Assembly: GCA_033558025.1 (NCBI GenBank)
Contig: JAUCEF010000012.1
Coordinates: forward strand, 1,302,001-1,366,000
Source: Phytophthora sp. 'mugwort'
Taxonomy: Eukaryota; Oomycota; Peronosporomycetes; Peronosporales; Peronosporaceae
DNA: 64,000 nucleotides
Direction: 5' to 3'
Shown here: piece by piece, positions 30,181 through 41,889 of the stretch
Numbering within the stretch: the first letter of the stretch is position 1
Layout of the letters: each line of letters begins with the position of its first letter
Made by a program: the position numbers and the translations under genes
Notes under the pieces: model-generated
Told to the model about the DNA's origin: nothing
The model's input: the letters and a program-made list of their open reading frames with translations, nothing else
Database searches by the model: none

Positions 30181-31440
30181 GTGGCGTCTGCACCCGAGCA
30201 GAAGGAGGAGATCGACAAGTGGGTACGCGACATGGTCAGCAACGGATTGGTCCGACCCAGTATCAGTCCACATGCAGCGCCAACATTTTGTGTGCGGAAG
30301 CCGGTCGGTTGGCGAATCGTTCATGACTACCGGTGCCTGAACAGCAACACCGTTCGCCAGAGTGTACCGATTACTCGCACGGAGGATGTTTTCGGCAGTA
30401 TGGCTGGCGCCTACTACTTATCGTGTATGGACTTGATTTCGGCGTACTATCAAGTGCGGATGAAGATGGACCATGTCAAGTATACAGCGTTCCAAGTACC
30501 TAGTGGACTATACGAATATGTGGTGTTACCAATGGGTGTCAGCAACGAACTCGCGACAATGTGTCGGTTCACGTCATCCTTGTTCAAGGATCTACCACAC
30601 TCACACTCCTTCTACGATGATATCTACGTTTTCGCGAAGTCGAAGAATATCGATGAGCACCTACGAGCCTTTTGCGATGTGTTGGAGATTTGGAAGAAGA
30701 ACAAGCTACACGTGAAGTGGTCCAAGTCTGTATTCTGTGCCGATGATATCACATGTCTGGGAGATTTCAGCGGAAGGAACTGAGTTCGCATCGATCCGGA
30801 CAAGGTGCAGACGATTCGAGATTGACCAGTACTTCGGACACAAGAGCAACTTCACAGTTTCCTTGGGTTAACAGGATATGTGCAACGTTTCTGCGAGCTG
30901 TACGCGGGGTTGATTGCACCATCGTTTACACTACTAAAGGAAAACTCAGAGGAACTCGAATATCGCGTTCAACACTCTGCAGCTCAAGAACTTCAAGGAG
31001 CTCAAAAAGCCATTGTCGGGTATGCCTGTATTGCATTTACCGGACTCCACTTATCGGATGCACTTACGAACGGATGCCAGCCAATTTGCTGTGGGAGGTG
31101 TGCTCTTCCAAGGTATCGGCAGCGTCGAGCGCCCCATTGCATTCACGGGCCGAAAGATGAAGTCAGCAAAGTTGAGGTACCGCAAGAGCTACTCGCCATC
31201 GTCAATGCTTTAGCTGCGCTCCGAATATACTACCTAGACAGGCTGGTGGTGATCGAGACGGACCACAAGTCTCTCGAGGGAACCTTCCAACAGAAAATGG
31301 CCAACCGACGACTTGCGCACTGGTATTATATTCTTGCGGAGTATCAACCGGTTTTCGCGTATCTACTGGGGGCCAAGAACGGTATAGCATACACTCTCAG
31401 TCGACGACCCGATCTCAAGCAGGACACCAAGGAGTTCCAC
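30181..31440 (+). pseudogene. Gypsy reverse transcriptase and RNase H region
   Basis: From 30181 a 200-codon frame encodes the fingers and palm of the reverse transcriptase: VRPSISPHAAPTFCVRKPVG, then DLISAYYQVRM with the first catalytic Asp, LPMGVSNE, and SFYDDIYVFAKS with the paired Asp. A frameshift near 30770 is followed by the connection region. RNase H-like sequence continues in shifted frames to about 31420 (VVIETDHKSL, then LAHWYYILAEYQPVFAYL). These activities copy element RNA to DNA and remove the RNA strand. Catalytic motifs survive but the frame does not. Confidence 0.85.
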
Positions 31441-31733
31441 GATTTGTTAGTACCCAATTTCAACGAGGCAAACTATCAACTACTTCTTGCAGAGATCAAG
31501 CCCACAAATGAATTGATCAAAGCTGTCATTGCTGGATATGCGATGGACAAGATCATCCGATTCGGCGCGCGATCACGAACCGAGATCGACCGTCAAGAAA
31601 ACGCGAGGTATCGGAGAAGCAGTACAAGCCTTATTTTGAGGAGAAGTCACTTGTATGGTATCAAGGCTCGACTGATGAAAACCGCGTATCGGCGTCCCGA
31701 ACACTGTAGCGCTGAAACAACGCATCATTGCTG

Positions 31734-33000
31734 AGGTCCACGATTCAATCTACGGTGGACATCCAGGAACTGATTGCACATATCTAAGGCTTCGAGCTGA
31801 TTGGCACTGGCCGCGAGTCCGTACGATCAAGAAGTACATCATAGATTGCGACGACTGCCGACGAAAGAAACCTCGCCTGTCGAAGTCACCGGGAAGTCAT
31901 GGAGCCGCTGCAGATTCCAGATGAGCGATGGCGCTCTATCTCGATGGACTTCATCACAGACCTACCAGATACCAACCGCGGGCACAACTCGATCTGGTTT
32001 GTCGTGGATTGGCTGACCAAGCACACTCATTTCATCGCTACAACGAAGACGGTGTCGACACCAGAGGCGGGCACACTCTTCATCGAGAACATTTGGAGAT
32101 GCCATGGAATGCCCCAAGATATCGTTTCCACCGTCACACGAAGTTCTTTTCGAGATTTTAAAAGTCAAGTTTTTAAGAACGTCGGCACCAAGCTCAAGCT
32201 GACGGTTGCATACCGAGCTCAGGGCGACGGTCAGACTGAGCGTACAAACCGGACACTCGAAGAATATCTTCGATTCTTCGTGTCACCGCGCCGAGATGAC
32301 TGGGACGTTCACCTCGCCAACGCAGAGTTTGCCGTCAATTCAGCCGTGAACTCAAGCATAAAAATGTCACCGTCCGAGGCTGACCTCGGCTACGTTCCGC
32401 ACAACCCAATCACCGCCGTCACTGAGTCAATTCGACGAGGACTGTGTGGTGGGAGACGCCAAGGGACTAAGTTCACCGAACACCAAGAGGCAGTACAACG
32501 TCAGTGGCAAGAAGCGCTGGAGGAGGTTTAAGCCCGTATGGCAGACGTGTACGACTGTGGTCGACAGGAACAACGTTCGAGGTCGGCGATCAAGTGTACC
32601 TAGGTACCAAGAACATTAACACTGCGCACACTAGTTCCCGAACTCGCGCAAACTAGGTCCCAAGTGGATTGCACCTTATTCAGTGGTGCGCAAGGTTCAC
32701 CAGCAGCCTACAAACTTAATTTACCACCCGGATTCCAGCTGCATCCCGTGTTCAACACTGGATCGCTCTAGCCGTACGAGTCGTCATCAAGACTTTCACG
32801 ACCCCAAGTTATACGAAATGGTCAAGCAGATCGTGGTAGCTGTCGTCGATAAGCGACAGCGCAAGGGAACCATACAGCACCTCATTCGGCGGATGGGTGA
32901 GGCGAAAGCGACATGGGAACCGCTCGAGAACCTGCATCAATTTACAGGCCTAACCCAGGCATTCGAAGCCAAGAACGACCAAGAAAACGAAGACGGACAG
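31734..33000 (+). pseudogene. Gypsy integrase with C-terminal chromodomain
   Basis: The integrase begins with an HHCC-type segment (GHPGTD...DCDDCRRKK, about 31755-31865). After a frame change the core follows: MDFITDLP with the first catalytic Asp, and GDGQTERTNRTLEEYLR with the Glu. The second catalytic site, normally SDRD-x-x-F, reads TVTRSSFRDF, so its Asp is lost. A chromodomain lies at about 32810-32960 (VVDKRQRKGTIQHLI...KATWEPLENL), which in chromoviruses guides insertion to chromatin with particular histone marks. Stops between the parts and the lost Asp make it inactive. Confidence 0.85.
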
Positions 33001-33337
33001 AAGCACAGGACGGTAATGTTGCTCAGTGGACACGGCGACAGCTGCAGGCAACGGCGGGATAACCAGACAAGGTACTGTGCGGGTAGTACACAAAACCTTG
33101 GACTAAGGATCGTTAATCAACATAATCGGATCCCAACTTTGGTTATTTTGGGCTTCCTGTATGCAAGACCATCCCCAAGACAAAGTTCAATAATCAAATA
33201 AGCTGTATTGGAGCTTATGAAGAATCATAGCTCGACCTCTGGAGCTACATTCACTCGCAGACCATCAGACGTCGCACAAAAATTGCAGCCCGCCCAGCCA
33301 CGCAAACGCGAACTCGACGAGCGGGACACGCGTCACT

Positions 33338-34320
33338 TCAGCGCCCGACGCAAAGCGACCAGCCGTGGTGACCTCGAGTACAAACGCGTGCTACTTGTGC
33401 GTGAGGTACGGCGTGTGCCCAGTGACAAGGCAAATCAGCCAGCAGCAAGTGTTCAAGCATCAAGACTGCCTCGGGACCACTGGACACGTTTTCGCGCTGG
33501 TTGACTGCGACCGTTTCCATGCAGAGCTGTCGGCCGCCGGCACCACGAGCGCCGCTGTTCAAGCGCCGAAGGAAAGTGTGTAGAATGGTCCACACCACTC
33601 CGCGGTCAGGGATCGGCCGTAGACGAGCAGCGCGCTTCGCGTAGAAACTCTCCACGGACGGCCACGAGAACCAGTCGGGGATGTCAAGGCGCATCTCCAA
33701 GGCGACGAAGCTGCAGCACCCACTCGGAGAGTCACCCATCGCCAGCGCGAAGGAATCCTCACAAGACAAGCAGTAATCAGCAAATGTTCGGTCCGCACCA
33801 TGCGGCTTGAAGTCGTCGGCCAAGGCCAAGTACTTCGAGAACCCGTCTTCAACGAGCATCCAGCGCGGCTCCCAGCTCGCCTCGACGCGCCAGGGTCGAC
33901 GACGTACTGGACAAAGTAGAGCGACTGCGCACTCACCGGGCCATCCGAACAGTCCTTGATCAACCAGACGTGCCATCGTCGCGCCAACGTGGTTTGCCGC
34001 GGACCACGCGGAGCCGTGGCTCGGGACGATCGGCGACCACGAGATCGCGGCGCATTCTGGTGGGTCCGAGCCATCGCAGGGCCTCGGCGGGTGCCGCAGC
34101 AGCGCAAGCGGGCACGGAACGACAGGAGGAGCGATGGCGACGGCGTGCGGGACAGCGACTTGGGTTGACTGAAGGACATGAGTTGTTTTCTGGGGTAACA
34201 AGGTGGCGACTGCAGTCCGTTTCTCAGCCGCCACAAGAGCGCAACGCCCGCGCAGTAAAATGCTGAAGACGTTGAAGACGAAAGGTAATATCTCTCCAAG
34301 ACAGAAACGACTGTTATTAG
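33338..34320 (-). other. Antisense chromodomain-like reading frames inside the Gypsy 3' region
   Basis: Between the Gypsy chromodomain and the 3' LTR the minus strand carries a long open frame (to 33338) overlapping a second one. Around 33950-33830 the two together resemble a chromodomain (LYFVQYVVD, then EASWEPRWMLVEDGFSKYLA). The following part (CEDSFALAMGDSPSGCCSFV, then RGVVWTILHTFLRRLNSG) is well composed but not recognised. It may be a piece of another element inserted or captured in antisense. The ends of the foreign piece could not be defined. Confidence 0.45.
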
Positions 34321-34345
34321 TTTTTTTTTTTTTTTGGGGGGGGGG
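34321..34345. repeat. T15G10 tract, likely U-box and polypurine tract
   Basis: Fifteen T are followed by ten G, immediately before the TG that opens the 3' LTR. In LTR retrotransposons the plus-strand primer is cut from a purine run exactly there, often with a T-rich box in front. A similar T15G11 tract at 39114 has no LTR behind it. Confidence 0.6.
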
Positions 34346-34537
34346 TGTATCAGATAGTACGGTAGGACTGGAAGTATCCATACTGATTAGAAGGGATACC
34401 ATTTAATAAAGGGTTCTCTCAGCCAAGCATCTGGCTGAAGCAGTTTGGTCGGGGAGACCAGACTTTTACATTCTCCCCACCAGCTCCCAGCAACCTCTCC
34501 CCCCCTCTTCCTCGCAAACAAGGACCATCCTGATTCA
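34346..34537 (+). repeat. 3' LTR of Gypsy element
   Basis: This 192-bp partner of the LTR at 28103-28295 has canonical TG...CA ends and the same internal hairpins and AATAAA-like signal. The copies differ by a small number of substitutions and one- or two-base indels. The target duplication CTTCC follows at 34538-34542. Confidence 0.88.
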
Positions 34538-34870
34538 CTTCCAGCCGCAAAGATCATTTTTGTCAGAACATCGTCGCTATAGTAAATTTGCAACGTTGAC
34601 ATCGACGTCACTTTTTATTTAGTCACAGTGAAATCGTTCGTGTACTTGGGCCACTCTTTGAAAATGGACGAGTAAACAAAGCTGCCCCCTCATTCTCCAG
34701 TCTTAACAGCGTGAAGACATCGGCCATGGATTTCTTTTCATTAAGCCACAATTTGCCTGCTCGGTTTGCACGCGGATGGTTATTTTCTCTGTACTTGCAA
34801 CATTTTAAATCATTTGTGCCAGAAGTGCCTCATCGTAGCGAACTTTTGAAAACGAGAACAACGTCGTCTT
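34538..34870 (-). pseudogene. WY-module effector gene, 5' part, cut by Gypsy insertion
   Basis: On the minus strand, reading away from 34870, the recognisable pieces are YDEALLAQMI, ITIRVQTEQA, LWLNEKKSMADVFTLLRLEN and, in another frame, LQIYYSDDVLTKMIFAA, which runs to the LTR edge. These are the repeating helix motifs of WY/LWY effectors (Y-D-E-A-L, a helix with E-Q, then D-V-F-x-L-L-x-L). At least one stop and two frame changes are present. The gene continues on the other side of the Gypsy element (28102-27590). No signal peptide or RxLR leader was found above 34870, so the N-terminus is decayed or lost. Confidence 0.7.
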
Positions 34871-35489
34871 ATACGAAGTTCTATTAGATTCAAATGGCAA
34901 AATGTTTCTAGCAATTGGAAAGGACATCGAGTTGAACTTCATGATACACTACGAATGCAGTCACTACTTTGAATGCATACATACGAGGTTCTTACTCGTT
35001 ACTGCTAGGACATAACAGCTCATCCGGAAAATGCCGATGTGTTGGCGGCACGAATATCGCGGCTGACAGACCATCCTGCTCGGCAAACTCTGCCTCTGTC
35101 AGCTCGACGACTTCGTCTGAGGTGTCTGAAGAAGTGTCATCCATGCCGTCGCGTGAAGTCAGTCTTCAATACCGGTTAGAGCCATGATCTTCTCGAATTG
35201 CTGCAGCAGGGCAGCCGAAAAATAAATGGTCTCCTTCATTATTGCAATAAATATCACCAATACATTTATGGAGGAGAATTAAATAAATCAATAATATTAT
35301 TTATTGATGGTGCCTCCTCCTCCACCAATTTCATTCGTTCCTCTACATCCAATCGATCAATCTTTACTCAGCTTAACCGTGAGCTCAAAATCCGATCCCT
35401 TTGCTCATTCCCATTTCCTCTGCGCTCTGAAACATGCTGTCTGCCCCACCCGCAACCACGTCCCCACCTTCCCCAACCAGCATTCTGCC

Positions 35490-36680
35490 TGTTTTGTTTT
35501 CAGCGGTACCGCGACGAATACGACGAACGCATTCCCGAGTACTATCGTTGCCGTTGCGGCACAGCCCGGACGATGACTGCTCACAACGGGTGGACTAACG
35601 TAATCCGTCATGTGCGCCGCGAGCACCCCAACTTTGAGGCGGAGATGCTCGCGGCAACTCCAACAGAGACAGACACTGTGGACCACTATGTGCGTCCCTC
35701 AGCTCAAAATGTGTTTAGCTGGTTGCGTTGGATCGTCATGTACAATCTCTCCCTCTCGTTCAGTGAGAACGTAAACTCCAGGCGGTATGAGTCCTATCTA
35801 TCCATTTGTTCTTCAGTAGAATCCCCAAAATATATTGTCTATGGCTTCGTGAACTACACGAACCTCGAGCCAGTCTGCGTTGAGACGGAGCGCGCGGTTA
35901 TAGACGATGTGACTAGGGCTCCGCCAAGAGACAAGATCGGGCTCGACGTTCGCGATGATGGACCGCTCTTTTTTCTCTCCTCGAGCACTTCGACTCGAAC
36001 GACGACGAACTCGCTGAGATTCTGGCATCTCCTGCACGCAACCATGTCTAAGGGAGCTGTTCAAAGTCGCTCAAGGACGTTGAGTCGGTCGCAAAGGCGT
36101 TTAGAATGGATCGACAACGTTGGCGGACGTCTGCGTCTGGTTTGGTGGTTTAATCGAGGTCAAGCCCGCGTATGCTTTCTACATTGGTACTAATGTAGGT
36201 CCGACAGCTACACACTTTATATGAAACCAACTATGATTTTGTATATGCTAATATGTAGGACCTCGAGCTGCAATAGTCCACAGCCCCGACTTCGAGAGTG
36301 GATGCGTACGTGTGCTGAACAGCAAGGGCCCAAGCCTGACGCGCACCGAGAAAGCGGCGTTGCGACCATGTGAAGTCTCGCCTGTTGCTGGTGCTACTCC
36401 CGCGCCAAAGGGATAAGGTGGACAGGTATGCACGGAGTCGCTCATGCAAAGGTTGCAGAAGAAGTGCCGACTTGAGATGACAGCGGCCAGGTTTCGCCTT
36501 ATTGGCTTTATCTCTCCGACAAGCAATATCGTCCAGCGCGTTTTCAGCGTGGCAAGAACGACGTTCGTCAACAACGGCATTCACTCCAGCCTGTCACGCT
36601 GGAAATGCTGCTTTTTAAGGGCAGAACGAGACGTACTGGAACACCGTCGCTGCTCTCGAGTAAGGAAGCGCGGTTATCTC
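35490..36680 (+). pseudogene. hAT-like transposase relic (BED finger and dimerisation region)
   Basis: A BED-type zinc finger is visible at about 35545-35630 (YRCRCGTARTMTAHNGW...IRHVRREH), followed by HYVRPSAQNVFSWLRWIV, as at the start of hAT transposases. The catalytic middle is missing or scrambled from about 36000. Near 36500-36660 the conserved C-terminal dimerisation motif remains (FISPTSNIVQRVFSVARTTF and the following helix). The long frame from 35198 covers only the first part, and its first 90 codons look non-coding. An internal deletion with frameshifts explains the structure. Eight-base target duplications were not identified. Confidence 0.65.
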
Positions 36681-36689
36681 TGAGTAAGG

Positions 36690-38400
36690 TATGCGAGTTA
36701 TGCCATAATTCATTGCTCACTTTGCCAGCTTCAGTCTCATTATTTATGCTTTGATATTGGTCACGATAAATAGCAGTACCATAAACGTCAGCTCTGATAT
36801 ACAGATAGCTCAAATTGTGCATTGTGCGCAATAGCAGTTTGTACTTCGACTCTTCCTGGTACAAGACGCTTTTTGGTAGGCGTGCGAATCCGCTTTCAGA
36901 TGACATTCAACGCCATGTGCAACACAATGTTCCTATCCGTGACCTCCAACTTTGCCAGCATCTGTTTGTCGATGCGCTCTTGCCGATGTGCAACATCAGG
37001 ATGAACTCGTTGAGATGACCGGCGCCGCAACTAATATCTGATCGTATCAAACCGTAAAGATGATTTCTGATATTTTTTATCAGTTTGATGCGTCAAAATC
37101 GGTAAATGATTATTCTATAGGCACAATACATGCACCGAAATGTGTTAGTTATCGCCGTGTATACAGACCAGATTTTTACCGTCCTGTCTATCCAAAATGG
37201 TTCAGTATCAATTGATGCGGACGAATTTCGAAACATGTCATCAAATCACCATACAAGCTAAAAGGCCCTACGTGACTTGTCTACCACCAAGAACTTCATC
37301 GACAATATCTTCGGCGAGTTCTGACTTTAAGCATTTTCTACTGGATAGCCTTCATATACATCATACCGCTCGATATAAGACCGCATTTTTAAAGCCCATT
37401 ACAAATGGAGGCACTGCCAAACGTAGCCTCCATTCGGTCGCCGCCAGCCTGTCTTAGCCATCCATCATTGCAGGAAACGCAGCTCATGACGCTGGACAGG
37501 CGGTGGATGTGATATCTAAGGTTGCACGTTGACTTTCCCGTTCGACCGCCTACTGGCTAAAACGTAGGTTATGACATAACACATAAAAGGTCATGACAAA
37601 CGAAATTTCGTATGGGAACGCAATATGTAAATCACACGGGTCTGTCTCATAAATTACGCGGGTCTGTTCCATAATTTCATCAAGTTTATACATATTACCG
37701 TTTGCGCAAACGAGAATGTCGTCCAAACGTCGTACAAACACAATTTCGATGTTGATTGAATGTGCGCAAGACTTGTGCTTAAAGCTCGAGCACTTCTTCG
37801 ACATCACCTTGGCATCACGAACGCTATCTCGAAATGGATTTGTTTCTCAACAGGCGAACCCCCATCCCGCGCAGACCAAGACGCTGTGCCAAGAAGCTGT
37901 CCAATATTCCTTCTGCTCCATGTACTTCGACCCATCGTACACGTTGTTGGTTCGTAAGATGAGAGATAGGTGGGGCCGCAAAATCTCCAAATCATTGCAC
38001 GACTACAAGATACTGTATCTTATGCGTACGAATGAAGCATCGTAAGTATAAAATGATCAACTGATGCCTGAGTAATAATAGGAATTAAAGCTTCCCAAGC
38101 AATGCATTCAGCATGTACCGCGTTCGGATGTAGTTGGCTTCGGTACGTCTTTTAAATTGCCCCAAACTGCTCCAGGCTAGTAAACCACATATCACACGTT
38201 AGCAAAGCACCTCGTCCCATCACATTTACAGAGCATGGAAATTGTACCGATTATTTCTTGTGGTGTTTCCTAGACGTGGAACGTCCACACGTCCAATGCC
38301 GCTCCACATTTCTCTACACTGGTGTCAATTGGTGTTGAGGTTATTCAAAAGCGAATGTTCTGGTTCCGGAACGTCTTCGTGTTACAGAACCTCCTTGCCT
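36690..38400. other. Degraded repeat DNA, nothing assigned
   Basis: Short frames on both strands lack recognisable motifs. A small direct repeat (ACGGGTCTGT / GCGGGTCTGT) occurs at about 37637-37670. The stretch probably consists of old transposon sequence. Confidence 0.35.
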
Positions 38401-39113
38401 TCCGCGATGTAGTACTAGTACTTTCGACCAGTCTCATATTCAGCCTATGTCTGCGCATTTAGCATCATTTTCCACCTTATCTCGATCCAGCAATCCGTAT
38501 TCTCGCTTCGCCAGCTCGGTTCGAAGATACTTGACAACGTGAAACGCACACAGACGAATCCGCGCATCAGGGAAAGCATCTCGCAGCAGTGTATTTTCTC
38601 CGAAGCCCACGGATTTGATAACAGGTATGGTTGGATTACTTCAACGAAGTAATTGGGTCCGTATGCAATTTTGTACTCTCGTTTTCCTTTAGAGCATGCT
38701 ACGCGTACTGCCCCTATGCAGCCACAAAGCCAAAATACAAGCACAATAACGTCACACAGCGATAATATAACCACACGGACACAACAGTCACATTGATACA
38801 ATATAGCCACAATAAGCACACAGCGCTACATTCCGAATACAACAAGAACAGCAATCTCAACCAGAAGATCGTGCACGTACGTGTGCAAAACGTCGTCGAT
38901 CATGAATCTAAAGTGCTTGTAGCGCGCGGCATCGGCGTTGTGAGTTGCGTCGACCATCAGCACCTCCAGAAACGCCTCGAAGAGCATTTGATGCGGCTGA
39001 AAATTGATAGTCTGGGCCAGTTTGTCGTCATCCACGTAGATGGTAGCTGTTCTTTCTTTTTCGGGAGCCGCTGAAGTCGCACAAAATGGACTTCAATCGT
39101 GACACAATGGCAG
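38400..39113 (-). pseudogene. MULE transposase, catalytic part (3' half of a split gene)
   Basis: On the minus strand LAQTINFQPHQMLFEAF followed by EVLMVDATHNADAARYKHFRF is the start of the Mutator-like catalytic domain, with its first Asp in the VDATHN motif. Degraded sequence in other frames continues to about 38450, where a CAFHVVKYL-like stretch is the usual C-x-W/F-H-V motif. Several stops and shifts occur. The reading ends at the T15G11 tract at 39114, beyond which foreign DNA begins. The N-terminal half of the same kind of gene lies at 41890-42420 in the same orientation. Confidence 0.6.
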
Positions 39114-39139
39114 TTTTTTTTTTTTTTTGGGGGGGGGGG
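39114..39139. repeat. T15G11 homopolymer junction
   Basis: Fifteen T are followed by eleven G at the border between MULE sequence and the inserted block. Its likeness to the Gypsy polypurine tract at 34321 is striking, but no LTR-like TG start follows. It could mark an element end or an assembly join. Confidence 0.6.
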
Positions 39140-41880
39140 CGCTACGACAAGCATCTTCCAGTTTCTGGACGAGGTAGTGTACCAGAGCTCGCAATCGGGT
39201 ACACGAACCCGGTAAAGTGGCCGCCCGAACCGGGTTACCCGAGTTCAGATAGGGTGCAGGTATCCGAACCTATCCCCCGGTCATGATCGGGTACCCGACT
39301 TTAAAAGTAACTGTAAATTTAAAATAACTGACCTCACCAACAGTCCAGCTCCGTTCCATTTTTGCAATCTGCATACCCACACTCAAGTATGGGGATCGAA
39401 GAATCCCCGGACGCACAACGAACACACGCAGTGGAAGTTGACCAAGCCGACCATGTTCACGCCAAGAGCTTAGCTAGGCTTCGCTTGTTGCACCTCGCGG
39501 AGTTGAATCAGGAGCTGTACAGAATTCTCACGCAACAAACTAAAGACCTGCTCTTTACGTTACTAGATAATGCGAGCACGAAGGCAAATGCTGGACGCAG
39601 TGCCAGCATGTGTTTGAGAAGAAGAAATTCATCAAGGTTGTCGTCCATCAGAAGGGAGACGTGTATTGCAATACGAGCGGACGCGTGCTAGTGTATCTGC
39701 AACAAAGACGCTCCATGACCTTAAAAAATACTCCCGTGGTCCTGTTGTTCGCGGCGGTTTGAACAGTTCCTGTCAAAACAAAACGTTGCAAATGCTTAAA
39801 AAAGAACATTATCAGCGCGGATGTGTGCAATCGATATGCGCTCGTTTAGTAGTGTGGCTGGGGAGGGATTTAAAGCATTCATTGCAGTTGTTTATGATAT
39901 TGGTATGCAATCGAGCAACCGTGTGATATTAGCGAGCTGCTTGCTGCTCCGCGAAACAGTTTCGCGATGACGCAACATTTTTTTTGTGAAAACAAAAGTG
40001 TTCGATATCTGTGAACTTCATTTCGGCGAACGATGCTCTCTTCTACACACACGGCAAAAAAACGCCGTTTAGTCAAGTTCGGTGTTGTATCAAATAATCT
40101 TAAGAAGGCCGAAAAACCATTTAATCGAGCTGATGATGCGCTGAGGCTTAAGGGGGCAAGGCAATAATGCAGGTCGGTGCCACTCTTCATGAACTCTAAT
40201 CTGTTTGAAGCGTGATTGCACCTATTTGCCGATGTCGTACCAAGCTCCGAAAATCAGCCGCTGCTGCACGGCTGCGGGTCACACTACTCGGAAAAAGTCG
40301 TCGATGCCACCGTGCATCTGACTATTATGTTTGTGTTAACCCTACGCATCTCCTACAACCTCTGGATGTCGCCGCCTTCACCACATTGAAGGCCAAAACA
40401 TACTCAAGCTCGTTGGCGACCTTGGAAACCAGCGGCAAAGTAAAGTTGGTATACGTTGCAAGATCGATTGTGTACATACCTGAGCCCAGCGCAATCTCCG
40501 AAAGCAACGTCTCTAGTGCTGGTGCAGTTATGTTCAAAGTCCGCAACGCACTGAAGGCATTCATGCTGAATGACATTTTAACGGTACGATCAAAAAGGAC
40601 TTGATTGACTGTGCTCGAGACAAATTTGCAGCTAGATGTTTTTCATAGTGACCATTACAACTTTTTTTATATAATGTACGCATTTTGAGTCCTGGTCATT
40701 CTATAACACTCGCACTGCTGACCAATACGACGATGTGGTGGGGGTACGGGTACCTGGGGATTTTACCCGTCGGGTGGGTGCGGTGTGGTGGAGCGGATCA
40801 GACAAAATCACTGGATCCGTGCACCCACTGCGCCCAGTCACCGACTGCGGAAGGGGTACTCCGATAGCCGTGTAGTTGCTGAGGTTCACCTTGTGTACCC
40901 GTCGGCGGGCTGGATCTGCTCCCTCGTTGACACGAGATGTGTACACAGGTGAGCTCTAAATCGTCCTTTAGTAGGTCTTGGGGGATGGATCTGGCGTGGG
41001 TATTCCTGCACGCCGAGATCCGTTCGAGCTGATCTTGGACTTGGCCGTAGATCTTGTGGATCGGTATAGTAAACCGGATCCGGAATAGTACCGCATTGAG
41101 GGGCTCCTTTAACCTATACGCTGCTTGTACCGCTACCAATAGCGGGGATCTTTGAGGGGGCTGAGAACCGAAGGGCAGACTTCTAGCCAAGTTTATCTAG
41201 TATTTGCCACAAATGGATGGGTATATTACTTGATTAAAGTATGGGCCAATGTGGATCCCTATACAAATAACCAGTGTTGTGTACTTCCAAGCAAATTCGA
41301 TTTTGACTTATGGGGGGCCCTGGCCACCACTCGTTTCGGCCTTCCCATCCCACTTGGGCTCCTAGCCACTAGATCTTTGTCCACCGTCTACGCTATACAG
41401 GATTCCTGTCCTCCTTCTACGCTTTTACCTATCTGGTTTTGTTGTCCTGTTTCTACGGTGGATCCGCCCTTAATATGGCCGGATCCGATACCTTGGATCC
41501 TGCCTAAGTTCGCTTCCCAATCCAAGTGGGATGATCAGCACTTAGCCGGTTGCCGCGCATTCAGGGTCCTGATCCATCCAATCCGGTCGGGATTCATCGA
41601 CCCGCTGCCGTTGGCGTCTCCGCCATCCTTCCAATCCGTTACGGAAAACCTTCCCGCATCTTATTGGGAGTGGCTCCTGCCCTGTCTGTTGCGCAAGATA
41701 ACTTTCTCTTGTTCACTTCAACACAGCGGTGCCTGGAAGGGTGACCCGGGTGGGTCGGGTAAACCCGAGTTGCCCCGATTGCGAGCTCTGTTGTGCACAT
41801 CTCGCACTGTCAACTTCTTCACTACGAAAAGGCGAACACACGACTTAGATAAACCGGTGTACCAGCGAGACGTCATGTGA
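39140..41880. mobile_element. Block nested in a MULE, with inverted ends and a pogo-like scrap
   Basis: Bases 39183-39199 (CAGAGCTCGCAATCGGG) and 41774-41790 are perfect inverted copies, embedded in longer imperfect inverted similarity rich in CGGGTACCCG-like sequence. They lie just inside the edges of the block that separates the two MULE halves. At 40320-40420 the plus strand reads PTHLLQPLDVAAFTTLKAKT, a motif of the DDE_1 (pogo/Tigger) family. From about 40780 to 41600 the DNA is crowded with GGATCC-related words. The long frame at 41152-41880 has no domain and is probably chance. The block may be a decayed pogo-type or composite element. Confidence 0.45.
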
Positions 41881-41889
41881 AGCCTTACC

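Larger units (their letters stand above)
28103..34537 (+). mobile_element. Chromodomain Gypsy LTR retrotransposon, full-length insertion
   Basis: The 6.4-kb element has 193- and 192-bp LTRs, a CTTCC target duplication, and the order gag, protease, reverse transcriptase, RNase H, integrase, chromodomain, which defines the chromovirus branch of Ty3/Gypsy. A T15G10 tract stands directly before the 3' LTR and fits a U-box plus polypurine tract. A clear tRNA primer-binding site was not recognised after the 5' LTR. About 1.2 kb between the chromodomain and the 3' LTR holds an unrelated antisense reading frame. Every enzymatic part is interrupted by stops or frameshifts, so the copy is dead, though its LTRs have diverged little. 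It interrupts a WY effector gene. Confidence 0.9.

Noticed and set aside
35198..36193. One intact 331-residue gene.
   Set aside because: Only the BED-finger part is protein-like; the N-terminal and C-terminal thirds read as non-coding, and the hAT dimerisation motif is found downstream in another frame.
41152..41880. A 242-codon plus-strand open frame.
   Set aside because: Composition follows the GGATCC-type word bias and the inverted end of the nested block; no domain, no plausible start context.
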